Source of the DNA: Caulobacter vibrioides
GTDB taxonomy: Bacteria > Pseudomonadota > Alphaproteobacteria > Caulobacterales > Caulobacteraceae
NCBI RefSeq assembly: GCF_002310375.3
Contig: NZ_CP023315.3
Coordinates: 2,790,001 to 2,854,000 of the forward strand
Length of the DNA stretch: 64,000 nucleotides
Direction of reading: 5' to 3'
Positions 17,293-25,940 of this stretch are shown piece by piece. The stretch's first letter is position 1, and every line of letters begins with the position of its first letter. The notes under the pieces are model-generated. The model was not told the origin of the DNA. It was given only the letters and a program-made list of their open reading frames with translations, and ran no database searches. The translations under genes and the position numbers were made by a program.

Positions 17293-18224
17293 GCGGAAGC
17301 CTCCCACACAGGGGCTTCGGTGCGAACGGCTGCGCGCAGCTTCGAGGACCGCGCGCGTGGATTGACGGCCAACTCGGCCTCGCCGGGCGCGATGGCCTTG
17401 TTGGAGATCAGCTGGAAGCTGGGAGCCGCCGCCGCAACGACCGGCGGCGCGTGGCGCGAGCCGCCCGGCGTGCGCCCGGCCCGCTCGGCCAGGAACGCCT
17501 TGACGATGCGGTCCTCCAGCGAGTGGAAGGTCACGACCACCAGCCGACCGCCGGGCTTCAGAACGCGCTCAGCGGCGACCAGACCGGCCTCCAGCTCGCC
17601 CAGCTCGTCATTGACCGCAATGCGCAGGCCTTGGAACGAGCGCGTGGCCGGATGGACCTTGGCGCCCTTGCGGCCGCCGACGGCGCGCTCGATCACTTCG
17701 GCTAGGTCCAGGGTGCGCTCGAACGGGCGCTCTTCACGACGCCGGACGATGAAGCTGGCGATGCGGCGCGAGGCGTGCTCCTCGCCATAGACATAGAGAA
17801 CCCGCGCCAGCTCGGTCTGGTCCAGCGTGTTGACCAGGTCGGCGGCGGTCGGCCCCGTGTCGCCCATCCGCATGTCCAGCGGACCATCGCGCATGAAGGA
17901 AAAGCCGCGCTCGGCCTGATCCAGCTGCATCGACGAGACGCCCAGATCCAGCATCACGCCCTCGACGCTCTCCGCGCCCAGCTCGTCCAGCATTTCGGAG
18001 AAGCGGGCCTGAACCAGGCGGAAGCGATCGGCCGGGAGCGCGTCTGCGAACTGCCGCACCGTCGGATCGCGGTCAAAGGCCACGACGCTGGCGCCGGTCG
18101 GCAGCACCGCGCGGGTATAGCCGCCCGCTCCGAAGGTACCGTCGACCACGACGTCACCGGGCTTGGCGTCCAGGGCCTCGACGACCTCGTCCAGCAGAAC
18201 CGAGATGTGCGGCGCGGCGCTCAC
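17289..18224 (-). CDS. rsmH: 16S rRNA (cytosine-1402-N4)-methyltransferase RsmH (MraW)
   Basis: SAM-dependent methyltransferase that modifies C1402 in the ribosomal P site. The 311-residue protein has the SAM-binding [15 protein letters not shown], the [11 protein letters not shown] motif, DGPLDMRM and the C-terminal [14 protein letters not shown]. The start is GTG, overlapping the mraZ stop as GTGA, the same arrangement as at two other junctions in this cluster. Confidence 0.96.
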   Translation of the reverse strand: MSAAPHISVLLDEVVEALDAKPGDVVVDGTFGAGGYTRAVLPTGASVVAFDRDPTVRQFADALPADRFRLVQARFSEMLDELGAESVEGVMLDLGVSSMQLDQAERGFSFMRDGPLDMRMGDTGPTAADLVNTLDQTELARVLYVYGEEHASRRIASFIVRRREERPFERTLDLAEVIERAVGGRKGAKVHPATRSFQGLRIAVNDELGELEAGLVAAERVLKPGGRLVVVTFHSLEDRIVKAFLAERAGRTPGGSRHAPPVVAAAAPSFQLISNKAIAPGEAELAVNPRARSSKLRAAVRTEAPVWEASA

Positions 18225-18703
18225 GCTGCGCCTCCGAACTTCCCAACACCCAATTGGGCCGCGCGCTGCTGAGCGCGCAGGGCCGCTAGACCTTCGCGCG
18301 CCAGATCACGCTGCTGCGCGCGATGGGCCTGGAAGGCCTCGCGCGACCAGATCTGAAAACGCTCACCCATACCGACGACGGCCACCGAATCCGTAAGGCC
18401 GAACATGTCGCACAGATGGTCGGGCAGCGTAATGCGACCAGCTGTATCAAACGTGAGCTTGGCCATGCCGCCCAGGATGCTGGTCTCCAGCGCCGTGCGG
18501 GTGGGATCGCCGAACGGCATCTCCTCGATCACCGCCTGATAGCGATCAAACAGCGCCTTGCCACCCGCCTCCAGGCAGTCGGCCTCGATCGAGGGAAAAC
18601 AGAAGATGCCGTCGAAGGGGCCCGAGACGGCCGCGCGGAATTCCTGCGGCACGACGATGCGCCGCTTGCTGTCGAGCTGCTTCTCGAATGTCGAGAGAAA
18701 CAC
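18221..18703 (-). CDS. mraZ: transcriptional regulator MraZ
   Basis: First dcw gene. MraZ is a two-domain AbrB-like protein that forms ring oligomers and represses its own operon. The 160-residue protein has both family boxes: [20 protein letters not shown] at the N-terminus and [17 protein letters not shown] in the middle. I chose the GTG at 18701-18703, which gives the usual FLSTFEK start; the upstream open frame would add 33 residues running into the operator region. Three TGGG boxes lie 64-87 bp upstream. No strong Shine-Dalgarno sequence is seen. Confidence 0.93.
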   Translation of the reverse strand: MFLSTFEKQLDSKRRIVVPQEFRAAVSGPFDGIFCFPSIEADCLEAGGKALFDRYQAVIEEMPFGDPTRTALETSILGGMAKLTFDTAGRITLPDHLCDMFGLTDSVAVVGMGERFQIWSREAFQAHRAQQRDLAREGLAALRAQQRAAQLGVGKFGGAA

Positions 18704-18766
18704 TGAAGCTGAACCCCGCCAGACCCAAGCCGGTCGGCGAGCACCCACCCTCGCCCCGACGAGAAT

Positions 18767-18790
18767 TGGGTTAACATGGGATGAACTGGG
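18767..18790. promoter_or_regulatory. candidate MraZ operator: three TGGG boxes at 10-bp spacing
   Basis: TGGG occurs at 18767-18770, 18777-18780 and 18787-18790 on the plus strand, exactly one helical turn apart, upstream of mraZ. Known MraZ operators are direct TGGGN repeats separated by 5 bp, which this matches. The boxes read on the strand opposite to mraZ. The rest of 18704-18939 holds no gene and must carry the dcw promoter. Confidence 0.65.
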
Positions 18791-18939
18791 ATACAATGAC
18801 ACCAGCGACTAAATCATCGGGATTTCAAAGATGTCGCACCCCTTGTTCACGGAACGGCGAAGTCAATCCACAGAACATACACAGAACTGACGAGGGCGAT
18901 GTCGGCGCGGTGTCAGTTGAACCCATGACGGAGACAGCG

Positions 18940-19059
18940 AAAACCCCCTCCCCGTGGGAGAGGTGTCGGCGTAGCCGACGGAGAGGGGATAGGCGGGCGC
19001 GCGAAGCCCTTCCCTCTCCGGTCGCTTCGCGACCACCTCCCCCGCTGGGGGGAGGATTT
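18940..19059. repeat. large palindromic repeat, CCTCCCCC/GGGGGGAGG family
   Basis: A 120-bp element between rnpB and mraZ. The left end, rich in CCCCCTCCCC, pairs with the right end GGGGGGAGGATTT. Internal arms TCGGCGTAGCCGA and GGTCGCTTCGCGACC form smaller hairpins. The same organisation (GTGTCGGCG-GCCGACGGAG inside) is present at 53548-53664. It lies directly 3' of the RNase P RNA and may serve as its terminator or processing site. Confidence 0.8.
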
Positions 19060-19063
19060 AAGG

Positions 19064-19446
19064 GGACCAGATGATCTATAAGCCGGGTTCTGTTCCGCCT
19101 CTTGCGAGACGGCGACGATCATTCCTCTAGGCCGGCCATTGCTGGACGGCTCTCGCGACCTACCCGGATCCTCTCAGCCAGTGACGGCCTAGTCGACGCG
19201 AGGCCGACGCGGGATCCCTATTCGGTCTTGCTCCAGGCGGGGCTTGCCATGCCGTCCCTGTCGCCAGGTCCGCGGTGGGCTCTTACCCCACCCTTTCACC
19301 CTTCCCGCCCCGTAGGGAGGAGGTTTGCTTTCTGTGGCGCTATCCCTGGGATCGCTCCCGGTGGGCGTTACCCACCGCCTTGTCACCGTGGAGCCCGGAC
19401 TTTCCTCGGCGTCCGAAGACGACGCGACCGCCCGATCATCTGGTCC
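19064..19446 (-). ncRNA. rnpB: RNase P RNA component (type A)
   Basis: Catalytic RNA of RNase P, which removes 5' leaders from pre-tRNAs. On the minus strand, read 5' to 3', the conserved blocks are GAGGAAAGTCCGGGCTCC near the 5' end, ACAGAAAGCAAACC, a GGGTGAAAGGGTGGGGTAAGAG-like P10/11 region, AGAGGAATGATCG, and ACAGAACCCGGCTTATAG near the 3' end. The termini pair perfectly as helix P1: GGACCAGATGATC at the 5' end (19446 downward) with GATCATCTGGTCC at the 3' end (19064-19076). That sets the ends to within a few bases. Confidence 0.97.
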
Positions 19447-19489
19447 GGGCGTTCAATGACCTTACTGGCCAGCGAGGTCAACTTTCATG

Positions 19490-19602
19490 TGTCATCCCGG
19501 CCGGACCCCGGCCTTGAGCCGGGGGGAGAGCCGGGACCGCCAGAAATGTCGGCGCTTGCCGTGGTCCCGGATCTGCGCGCTACGCGCTTGTCCGGGATGA
19601 CA
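19490..19602. repeat. palindromic repeat, TGTCATCCCGG/CCGGGATGACA family
   Basis: A 113-bp intergenic element with outer inverted arms TGTCATCCCGG and CCGGGATGACA and inner arms (GGACCCCGGCC, GCCGGGACCG/GGTCCCGG). It lies between the 5' end of rnpB and the 3' end of the PaiB-like gene. The nearest relative in the window is 52201-52297; a diverged one is inside murF. Confidence 0.8.
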
Positions 19603-19604
19603 GA

Positions 19605-20204
19605 CTATGTTGAGCGCATCAGCCCTGCGATCGGATGCTCGCCAAGCCCCTTTACCGCGCCCAGGCGGTCGGCGTCGGACTTGTTCTGCGAGAGCTTGAA
19701 GGTGCCCTCCAGGCGCTCGACGAACAGGCGTCCGCCCTGGATGCCGCGCAGCAGGGCCTCGAACTTGCCGGACTTCATCTTGTCGCGGGTCCAGGGCTTT
19801 TTCGGCGCAAGGCGCGCTTCCTCCTGGGCCGACAAGTCATCAAGTAGCGCGACCAGCTCCTCGTCGTTCAGCGACGCCACCGAACCCTCGGCTTCCACCG
19901 ACAGATAGTTCCAGGTCGGGACCTGGTCGGGGCTCTCATACCAGTCGGGGCTGACATAGGCGTCGACGCCGGTCGCCAGGACCACCGCCCGGAAGCCTTG
20001 CGTCAGGTGCGGCGTCAGGACGTTGCCGCGCGACAGGTGGAAGTCGAGGGCGATCTCGCCGTCCAGCTCGCGGATCACGACCGGCGACTGGGCCACGAAG
20101 GGCCGCCCGCCCACGGAGGCCGCGATCGTCACGAAGGGATGGGCGCGCAGGAAGTCCAGCAGGACCACGCGGTCCTCGACATGAAACGGCTTGGCCGGAT
20201 GCAT
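19605..20204 (-). CDS. PaiB-like FMN-binding split-barrel protein
   Basis: A 199-residue protein of the family named after Bacillus PaiB (FMN-binding negative transcriptional regulator). The split-barrel core includes LRAHPFVTIAASVGGRPFVAQSPVV, the HLSRGNVLTPHL segment and VPTWNYLSVEAEG; the C-terminal part has the PWTRDKM segment. Members bind flavin; the proposed regulatory role is weakly supported in general. The ATG at 20204 shares a base with the amidase stop, so it is the third gene of an exporter-amidase-PaiB operon. Its TAG stop lies at the edge of the palindromic repeat. Confidence 0.8.
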   Translation of the reverse strand: MHPAKPFHVEDRVVLLDFLRAHPFVTIAASVGGRPFVAQSPVVIRELDGEIALDFHLSRGNVLTPHLTQGFRAVVLATGVDAYVSPDWYESPDQVPTWNYLSVEAEGSVASLNDEELVALLDDLSAQEEARLAPKKPWTRDKMKSGKFEALLRGIQGGRLFVERLEGTFKLSQNKSDADRLGAVKGLGEHPIAGLMRST

Positions 20205-20932
20205 CAGTCGGTCGCCGCCCGCAGCAGGCCGACCAGACGCGCCCGGGTCTCGCCATCGGCGATGCCGTCGAAGCGGCTCTGCAGCCAGTGGCGCTGGAAA
20301 GCCGAGACCACGGTGGTGGTCCACTCGTCGTACTTGCCGCTAGGCGCGCAGTCATAGCCGAGCCGCGTCAGGCCCGCCTGCAGCGCGAAGACGCCCGTCC
20401 CCTCCTCACCCTGGCCCAGCGGCGCGCCGGGCGAGGGCGCAGGCTCGATCCACAGGCCATGGCCGCTTTCAGCCAGGCGCTTCCAGGGGAAGAGCTCGCC
20501 CGGATCGATCTTGCGGGCCGGCGCGACGTCAGAGTGGCCAAGAATACGGCCGTCGGGGATCATCCAGCGCGAGCGCACGTCGGCCAGGAGGTTGATCACC
20601 GCCGCGATCTGGGCCTCCGGGAACGGGCGATAGCCGAACTCGTGACCGGGATTGACGATCTCGATACCGATCGAGGCCGAGTTGATGTCCTTGACGCCCT
20701 TCCAGAAGGCCGCGCCCGCGTGCCAGGCCCGGCGCTCTTCGGGCACCAGGCGCACGATCCGGCCGTCCTCTTCGACGCAGTAGTGGGCGCTGACCTTGGC
20801 CTCGGGATCGCGCAGGCGCTCAATCGCCGCCTCGCCGGTCTCCATGCCCGTATAGTGCAGGATCACGGTGTCGGGCACGGCCTTGCGGGCGTCGAAGTTC
20901 GGCGACGGGGCCTCGATAATGGACAGGCTCAT
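20204..20932 (-). CDS. AmpD-type N-acetylmuramoyl-L-alanine amidase with peptidoglycan-binding domain
   Basis: A 242-residue zinc amidase of the amidase_2 family. Expected metal ligands are H26 (ILHYTG), H133 (LGHSDVAP) and D143 (KIDPG), with E91 (GIEIVNPG) as the catalytic acid. Residues about 170-235 form a PG_binding_1 three-helix domain (LQAGLTRLGYDCAPSGKYDEWT). No signal peptide is visible, so it probably acts on anhydro-muropeptides in the cytoplasm, as AmiD/AmpD-type recycling enzymes do. It overlaps both operon neighbours. Confidence 0.88.
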   Translation of the reverse strand: MSLSIIEAPSPNFDARKAVPDTVILHYTGMETGEAAIERLRDPEAKVSAHYCVEEDGRIVRLVPEERRAWHAGAAFWKGVKDINSASIGIEIVNPGHEFGYRPFPEAQIAAVINLLADVRSRWMIPDGRILGHSDVAPARKIDPGELFPWKRLAESGHGLWIEPAPSPGAPLGQGEEGTGVFALQAGLTRLGYDCAPSGKYDEWTTTVVSAFQRHWLQSRFDGIADGETRARLVGLLRAATD

Positions 20933-21822
20933 TGGACGCGGTTCCGGATCGACATCAACAGCGGCATGACCTGATTCCGCCGAAGCGCGATGATCAGAAC
21001 GCCCAGCAGCGCAAGGGCCGCGCCCATTCCCATCCGCAGATCGAAGTGGTCATGGGTGACCACCACGCCCATGCCGATCGTGAAGAGCGGCGTCATCAGG
21101 GTCAGCGGCGCGATCAGATTAGCCTCATAGCGCTGGATCAGCCCGTAATAGGCCGTATGGGCCAGGATCGAAACCACCACGGCCGAGAACACCACCGCCG
21201 CGACGAACGGCCAGCCTGCGGCAAAGCCCGCCGCGACCTGCCCCGGCTCCATGAAGGCGCTCATCGCCGCCAGCGGCCAGACCGACGAGAAGCCGACCCA
21301 GGCCTGGAACTGCAGCGGTTTGACGCCTTCGATCTGTTTCATCATCACCGCGCCGAGCGAACCGGTGAAGGCGGCCGCGACGATCAGCCAGAGCCCCGCC
21401 GACAGCTCGATGCCGTGAGGGCTCCACATCACGACCACAGCGCCCAGCAGGGTCAGAGCGATGCCCAGCCCTCGGCGCCAGCGGATCTTCTCACCCAGGA
21501 TCAGCACCGACAGCAGGGTCGTGAACGGCACCCCGACCTGGATCACCACCGAGGCCGCCGACGGCGAGGCGGTCTGGAAGCCCATGAACAGCAGGGCGAA
21601 ATTGCCGCCGCCCATCAGAAGGCCGACCAGCACCATCCGCCAGGTGGGCCTCGGCGCGGGCAACAGCCAGGGCAAGGTCAGCGCCGCCACCAGGGCGAAG
21701 CGCACGGCGGCATAATACAGCGGCGGCACGCCCCAATGGGCGACCACCAGCTTGGAGATGATGTTGCTGCCCGCCCAGATCAGGCAGATCAGCACCAGAA
21801 GGCCGAAGTCGCGAAGGGACAT
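20929..21822 (-). CDS. EamA/DMT-superfamily transporter
   Basis: A 297-residue membrane protein with ten hydrophobic segments in two EamA repeats (LICLIWAGSNIISKLVV at the first, ALLGVLIIALRR at the end). Family members export amino acids, metabolites or drugs; the substrate cannot be read from sequence. It is the first gene of a three-gene minus-strand operon, overlapping the amidase by 4 nt, and is divergent from the flavin monooxygenase gene across a 200-bp regulatory gap. Confidence 0.85.
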   Translation of the reverse strand: MSLRDFGLLVLICLIWAGSNIISKLVVAHWGVPPLYYAAVRFALVAALTLPWLLPAPRPTWRMVLVGLLMGGGNFALLFMGFQTASPSAASVVIQVGVPFTTLLSVLILGEKIRWRRGLGIALTLLGAVVVMWSPHGIELSAGLWLIVAAAFTGSLGAVMMKQIEGVKPLQFQAWVGFSSVWPLAAMSAFMEPGQVAAGFAAGWPFVAAVVFSAVVVSILAHTAYYGLIQRYEANLIAPLTLMTPLFTIGMGVVVTHDHFDLRMGMGAALALLGVLIIALRRNQVMPLLMSIRNRVQ

Positions 21823-21891
21823 GAGATACCGATTAAGCCCCCGCTCCTTCCGTACGCAATCAAAACCCGCATGCGCGCCGCCGGGTCACGG

Positions 21892-21936
21892 TTGACGTTC
21901 GGTCAAAACGGTCGTTTGTTGGTGAACAACGTTCAC
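21892..21936. promoter_or_regulatory. two perfect inverted repeats in the divergent gap before the monooxygenase
   Basis: TTGAC-N5-GTCAA (21892-21906) and GTGAAC-AAC-GTTCAC (21922-21936) lie within 45 bp in the AT-richer part of the 200-bp gap between the exporter and monooxygenase starts. They resemble operator half-site pairs for dimeric regulators. No regulator gene is adjacent, so the binding protein is unknown. Confidence 0.45.
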
Positions 21937-22022
21937 ATACGCCACGCCGGGTCAACCGTCGGGCGCACGCGAAAAGAACACGGAAGCGCGCCGCGCTTCC
22001 TCGGGGCGGGACACAGATAGCC

Positions 22023-23513
22023 ATGCAACATGTCGACGTACTGATCGTGGGCGCGGGACTTTCAGGGATCGGCGCGGCCTATCACCTGCAAAAGCACTGC
22101 CCGGGCAAGACCTATGCGATCCTGGAAGGACGCGAGGCGATCGGCGGCACCTGGGACCTGTTCCGCTATCCCGGCATCCGCTCCGACAGCGACATGTACA
22201 CCCTGGGCTACAGCTTCAAGCCGTGGAAGGCCGCCAAGGCGATCGCCGACGGCCCGTCGATCCTGGACTATGTCCGCGAGACCGCCCGCGAGCACGACAT
22301 CGACCGGCACATCCGCTTCAAGCATCTGGTCAAGCGCGCCAGCTGGTCCAGCGAGACGGCGACCTGGACCGTCGAGGCCGAACATGACGGCAAGCCCGTC
22401 ACCTTGACGTGCCGCTTCCTGCACATGTGCTCGGGCTACTATCGCTATTCGGCGGGCTACACGCCGGACTTCGCCGGGACCGAGCGCTTCCAGGGCCGCA
22501 TCGTCCATCCCCAGCACTGGCCCGAGGACCTCGACTACAGCGGCAAGAAGGTCGTGGTGATCGGCAGCGGCGCCACCGCCGTGACCCTGGTGCCCGAGAT
22601 GGCCAAGACCGCCGCCCACGTCACCATGCTGCAGCGCTCTCCGACCTATGTGGTGTCGCGTCCGGCCGAGGACGGGATCGCCAACTGGCTGCGCTCGAAA
22701 CTGCCCGCGATGACCGCCTATGGCATCACGCGCTGGAAGAACGTGCTGTTCCAGCTGTTCTTCTTCAACCTGGCCCGCAAGAAGCCCGAGAAGGTCAAGG
22801 AACGCCTGCTGGGCATGGTCCGCGAGCACCTGGGTCCCGATTTCGACGTCGAGACCCACTTCACGCCGCGCTACAATCCCTGGGACCAGCGCCTGTGCCT
22901 GGTGCCCGACGCCGACCTGTTCGACTCGCTCAAGAGCGGCGCGGCCTCGGTCGTGACCGATCACATCGACAGCTTCACCGAGACCGGCATCCTGCTGAAG
23001 TCCGGCAAGACCCTGGACGCCGACGTCGTCGTCACCGCCACCGGCCTGCAGCTCCAGTTGCTGAGCGGCATGGAGGTCGTGGTCGACGGCAAGGTCGCCG
23101 ACCTGTCGCAGTCGATGAGCTACAAGGGCATGATGTTCAGCGACGTGCCGAACCTGGCCTCGGTGTTCGGCTACACCAACGCCAGCTGGACGCTGAAGGC
23201 CGACCTGACCAGCGAATATGTCTGCCGCCTGCTCAACCACATGGACCGCACGGGCGCCGACTATTGCGTGCCGCGCCTCGACGGCGAGGTCGAGGCCGCG
23301 CCGTGGCTGGACTTCTCGTCGGGCTACATCACCCGCTCGATCGGCCACTTCCCCAAGCAGGGGACACGCAAGCCCTGGAAGGTGCACCAGAACTACGCGC
23401 TGGACCTGATGACCCTGCGCATGGGCAAGGTCGAGGACGGCGTGATGCAGTTTGGCCGCAAGACCGGCGAGGCCGCCAAGGCCAAGCCTGAAAAGGCCTT
23501 GGAACCGGCCTGA
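22023..23513 (+). CDS. flavin-containing Baeyer-Villiger-type monooxygenase
   Basis: A 496-residue class B flavoprotein monooxygenase. It has the FAD-binding GAGLSGIG (residues 10-17), the GGTWDLFRYPGIRSD segment, the Baeyer-Villiger fingerprint F156-x-G-x3-H162-x3-W166-P, and the NADPH-binding GSGATAV (181-187). Members oxidise ketones, sulfides or thioamide drugs (EthA type) with NADPH and O2. The natural substrate here is unknown. The short C-terminal tail is rich in Lys and Ala. The following DUF2236 gene, 74 bp away, may be co-transcribed. Confidence 0.9.
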   Translation: MQHVDVLIVGAGLSGIGAAYHLQKHCPGKTYAILEGREAIGGTWDLFRYPGIRSDSDMYTLGYSFKPWKAAKAIADGPSILDYVRETAREHDIDRHIRFKHLVKRASWSSETATWTVEAEHDGKPVTLTCRFLHMCSGYYRYSAGYTPDFAGTERFQGRIVHPQHWPEDLDYSGKKVVVIGSGATAVTLVPEMAKTAAHVTMLQRSPTYVVSRPAEDGIANWLRSKLPAMTAYGITRWKNVLFQLFFFNLARKKPEKVKERLLGMVREHLGPDFDVETHFTPRYNPWDQRLCLVPDADLFDSLKSGAASVVTDHIDSFTETGILLKSGKTLDADVVVTATGLQLQLLSGMEVVVDGKVADLSQSMSYKGMMFSDVPNLASVFGYTNASWTLKADLTSEYVCRLLNHMDRTGADYCVPRLDGEVEAAPWLDFSSGYITRSIGHFPKQGTRKPWKVHQNYALDLMTLRMGKVEDGVMQFGRKTGEAAKAKPEKALEPA

Positions 23514-23587
23514 TCGGAAACGCAAGGGGCGGAGGCATGGCTTTCGTCCCTCCGCCGGGATCGGATTGAGAGGCGAAAAGGCCTGAG

Positions 23588-24511
23588 ATGATCGGTCCGT
23601 CCTCCTATCTCGGCTGGAAGATCGACTACGCCAGCCCGCCCGGCGAGCCGGCTCTGCTGGACCCCGGCTCGATGCACTGGCGCGTCTACAAGAACCCGAT
23701 CGCCCTGGCGGTCGGGGGCGTGGCGGCGGTGCTGCTTGAGTTCGCCGAGCCGCGCATCCGGTCGGGGGTCTGGGACCACTCCACCTTCAAGACCGATCCG
23801 ATCGGCCGCGCCATGCGCACCGGAACCGCCGCCCTGATCGGGGTCTATGGCCCGGCGTCAGCGGCGCGGCGGGTCATCCAAGGCGTCACCCACATGCATG
23901 AGCGTGTGTCGGGCGAAACGCCGGACGGCCAGGCCTATACGGCTCTGGACCCCGAGCTTTTAAACTGGGTCGCCGCCACGGCCGTCTATGGCTTCGTCAC
24001 CGCCTACGACCAGTTCGTCGCGCCGCTGACCGAGGCCGACAAAACCCGCTTCTACGAAGAGGCCGCGCCCGTCGCCCACCTCTATGGCGCGACGGCCTCG
24101 CCAGGCTCCGAAGCCGCGTTCATGGCGATGCTGCAGGCGCTGTCGCCACGCTTCGAGCCGCATCCGATCGTGGATGAGTTTCTGGCGACCATTCGGTCAT
24201 CCAAGATCGCGCCCGCTGCTCCCAAGGCTCTGCAGCGAACCCTGGCGCGCGCCGCCGTTTCGTTGTTGCCGCCGGTGGTGAGGGAAAGGCTGGCGCTCGG
24301 CCCCGAGCATGACCTGTCGTCGCTCGAGACGCTGGCGCTGAGGGCCGCAGGGGCGGTCGCCGAAAAGGTCGCCGTGCGCGGCGCTCCGCCCTGCCAGGCC
24401 AGCCTCCGCCTGGGGCTACCCTACAACTTTCTCTATCAACGCCAGTCGGAACGGCGGCGCGCTCTTGAGGCAAGGATCGTCAGCGCGCCTAGAGGAACGG
24501 CGTCGCTCTAG
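23588..24511 (+). CDS. DUF2236 (latex-clearing/MpaB-like) oxygenase family protein
   Basis: A 307-residue helical protein of the DUF2236 family, which includes b-type haem rubber oxygenase Lcp and fungal MpaB. Recognisable features are the early HWRVYKNPIAL region, the MHERVSGETPDGQAYTALDPELL block and YDQFVAPLTEADKTRFYEE. The conserved His in MHERV is a candidate haem ligand. Following a Baeyer-Villiger-type monooxygenase, it may take part in an oxidative pathway, but this is inference. The ATG at 23588 has no close competitor. Confidence 0.78.
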   Translation: MIGPSSYLGWKIDYASPPGEPALLDPGSMHWRVYKNPIALAVGGVAAVLLEFAEPRIRSGVWDHSTFKTDPIGRAMRTGTAALIGVYGPASAARRVIQGVTHMHERVSGETPDGQAYTALDPELLNWVAATAVYGFVTAYDQFVAPLTEADKTRFYEEAAPVAHLYGATASPGSEAAFMAMLQALSPRFEPHPIVDEFLATIRSSKIAPAAPKALQRTLARAAVSLLPPVVRERLALGPEHDLSSLETLALRAAGAVAEKVAVRGAPPCQASLRLGLPYNFLYQRQSERRRALEARIVSAPRGTASL

Positions 24512-24523
24512 GCGCCAGTCTCG

Positions 24524-25027
24524 TCAGGCCGGCTTCATCCGCAGCACCGGGTCATTGTTGGCGGCGTCTGGATTCACGATCGTGTTGTGTCCGTGGATGA
24601 ACCGCCACACCCCTTCCCGCTCGACCGCCAGCAGGGTCAGTCGGTCGTGCGCCCGAGGCATCTGGCGACCATCGGGCGTGACGTAGGCGTCCTGGATCAA
24701 GGTGACCACCGCCAGGGCCGAGCCAGGCGCGATGGTTCGCGCCTCAACACTCACCAGCTCCTGCTTGCAGTCCTTGAAGATGGTCTTGAGGAACGCGGTG
24801 TGCGCGAAGACGATCTGATCGCGCCCCCGCCAATGCATGCCCACCACATTCACCCACGAGCCGTCTGGCCAGAAAATCTCCGCGAACCGCTCCGGCGCAT
24901 TGGTGTTCCAAGCGGTGAAATAGGCCTGGATCAGGGCCTGGATCGCGTCGGTTCCCTCGCCCGCCTTCACCATCGTCGTCGTCATCGCCAATCCCCCCGC
25001 CATCAACATTGTGCGTCTATCGATCAT
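24524..25027 (-). CDS. exported SnoaL/DUF4440-like (NTF2-fold) protein
   Basis: A 167-residue protein of the SgcJ/EcaC/DUF4440 type: after the leader, IQALIQAYFTAWNTNAPERFAEIF and GVWRFIHGHNTIV match the cone-shaped NTF2-like fold. The N-terminus MIDRRTMLMAGGLAM looks like a twin-arginine signal. I chose the ATG at 25027, with GAGG upstream, over an ATG 21 nt further up. No enzyme activity can be assigned. It is convergent with the DUF2236 gene. Confidence 0.7.
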   Translation of the reverse strand: MIDRRTMLMAGGLAMTTTMVKAGEGTDAIQALIQAYFTAWNTNAPERFAEIFWPDGSWVNVVGMHWRGRDQIVFAHTAFLKTIFKDCKQELVSVEARTIAPGSALAVVTLIQDAYVTPDGRQMPRAHDRLTLLAVEREGVWRFIHGHNTIVNPDAANNDPVLRMKPA

Positions 25028-25115
25028 GTCCGCGTCCTCGCCCGCCATGCCCGCACGCCAGGACGGCGCGACGGCGGCCGATTGTAGTTTTCCGACACGC
25101 GGCGGGCCGAAACCC

Positions 25116-25928
25116 TCAGCTGGAGCCGCTCTCGCGCGCCGGCGCCAGGGACCGCGCCAGCCGCTCGGGCGTCTCGCCGGACAGCGCGCGAAACTCGTGG
25201 ATCATGTGCGCCTGATCGACATAGCCGGCCGCATGGGCGATGGCGGCCCAGCCGCTGGCGTCCCCCATCTCGTGCAGCCGCAGAGCCTCGCGGAACCGCA
25301 GGATCCGCGCATAGCGCTTGGGCGCGACACCGACCGCCGCCGTGAAGCGCCGTTCGAACTGTCGCTCGCTCAAGTCGGTCAGCGCCGCCAGCTCAGCCAC
25401 CCGGACACCGCCCGTCAACCGCGTCATCTGGCGCGCCGCCCAGGCGATGGGGTCCTCCGGCGCGCCCGAGACCAGACGCCCTAGCCAGGCTTCCGCGATG
25501 GCGACACGACGGGTCATGTCCGGCGTCGCGGCGAGCCGCTCGCTGATCTCGCCGACACGCTCGCCCAGCACCGATCGCGCGTCGTGGGCCTGGTCGGTCA
25601 ACACGGTCGTCGGATGGCCAAACAGGGCGCTGAACCCCGTCGGCGTGAACTGGATGGTGAAGAGATCAAGCTGACCGGTCAGCAGCACATCCACCCGGCG
25701 GTAGGTCTGGGGCCCTACGAGCACGGCGGGCGGCGCCGTATCAACCGCCCCGGTGGCCGCCTCGCGCACCCGGTAGCGATCGGCGAGATAGAATTCCAGA
25801 AAGTGCTCGGGCCGGGCCGGCAGCGGCCGAGGCACGATCAGCACGTCCAGCCGCTGCGACCGCGCCTCGAAGGCTCGGACGAAGGGGGCGAGCCATGGAC
25901 TGGGGCGGTGTCTCTGAACTGTGAACAC
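25116..25928 (-). CDS. AraC-family transcriptional regulator
   Basis: A 270-residue regulator: an N-terminal DUF6597-type sensing region (VLVGPQTYRRVDVLLTGQLDLFTIQFTPTGF) and a C-terminal AraC double helix-turn-helix (VAELAALTDLSERQFERRFTAAVGVAPK, then WAAIAHAAGYVDQAHMIHEF). It is the nearest regulator to the SnoaL-like gene and probably controls it or the nearby operon; the ligand is unknown. Confidence 0.88.
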   Translation of the reverse strand: MFTVQRHRPSPWLAPFVRAFEARSQRLDVLIVPRPLPARPEHFLEFYLADRYRVREAATGAVDTAPPAVLVGPQTYRRVDVLLTGQLDLFTIQFTPTGFSALFGHPTTVLTDQAHDARSVLGERVGEISERLAATPDMTRRVAIAEAWLGRLVSGAPEDPIAWAARQMTRLTGGVRVAELAALTDLSERQFERRFTAAVGVAPKRYARILRFREALRLHEMGDASGWAAIAHAAGYVDQAHMIHEFRALSGETPERLARSLAPARESGSS

Positions 25929-25940
25929 CGCCCCGCGCCC

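Noticed and set aside
23529..23558. Hairpin GGCGGAGG/CCTCCGCC between the monooxygenase and DUF2236 genes as a terminator
   Set aside because: The arms are imperfectly placed around a 14-nt loop with no T-run; it is not convincing.
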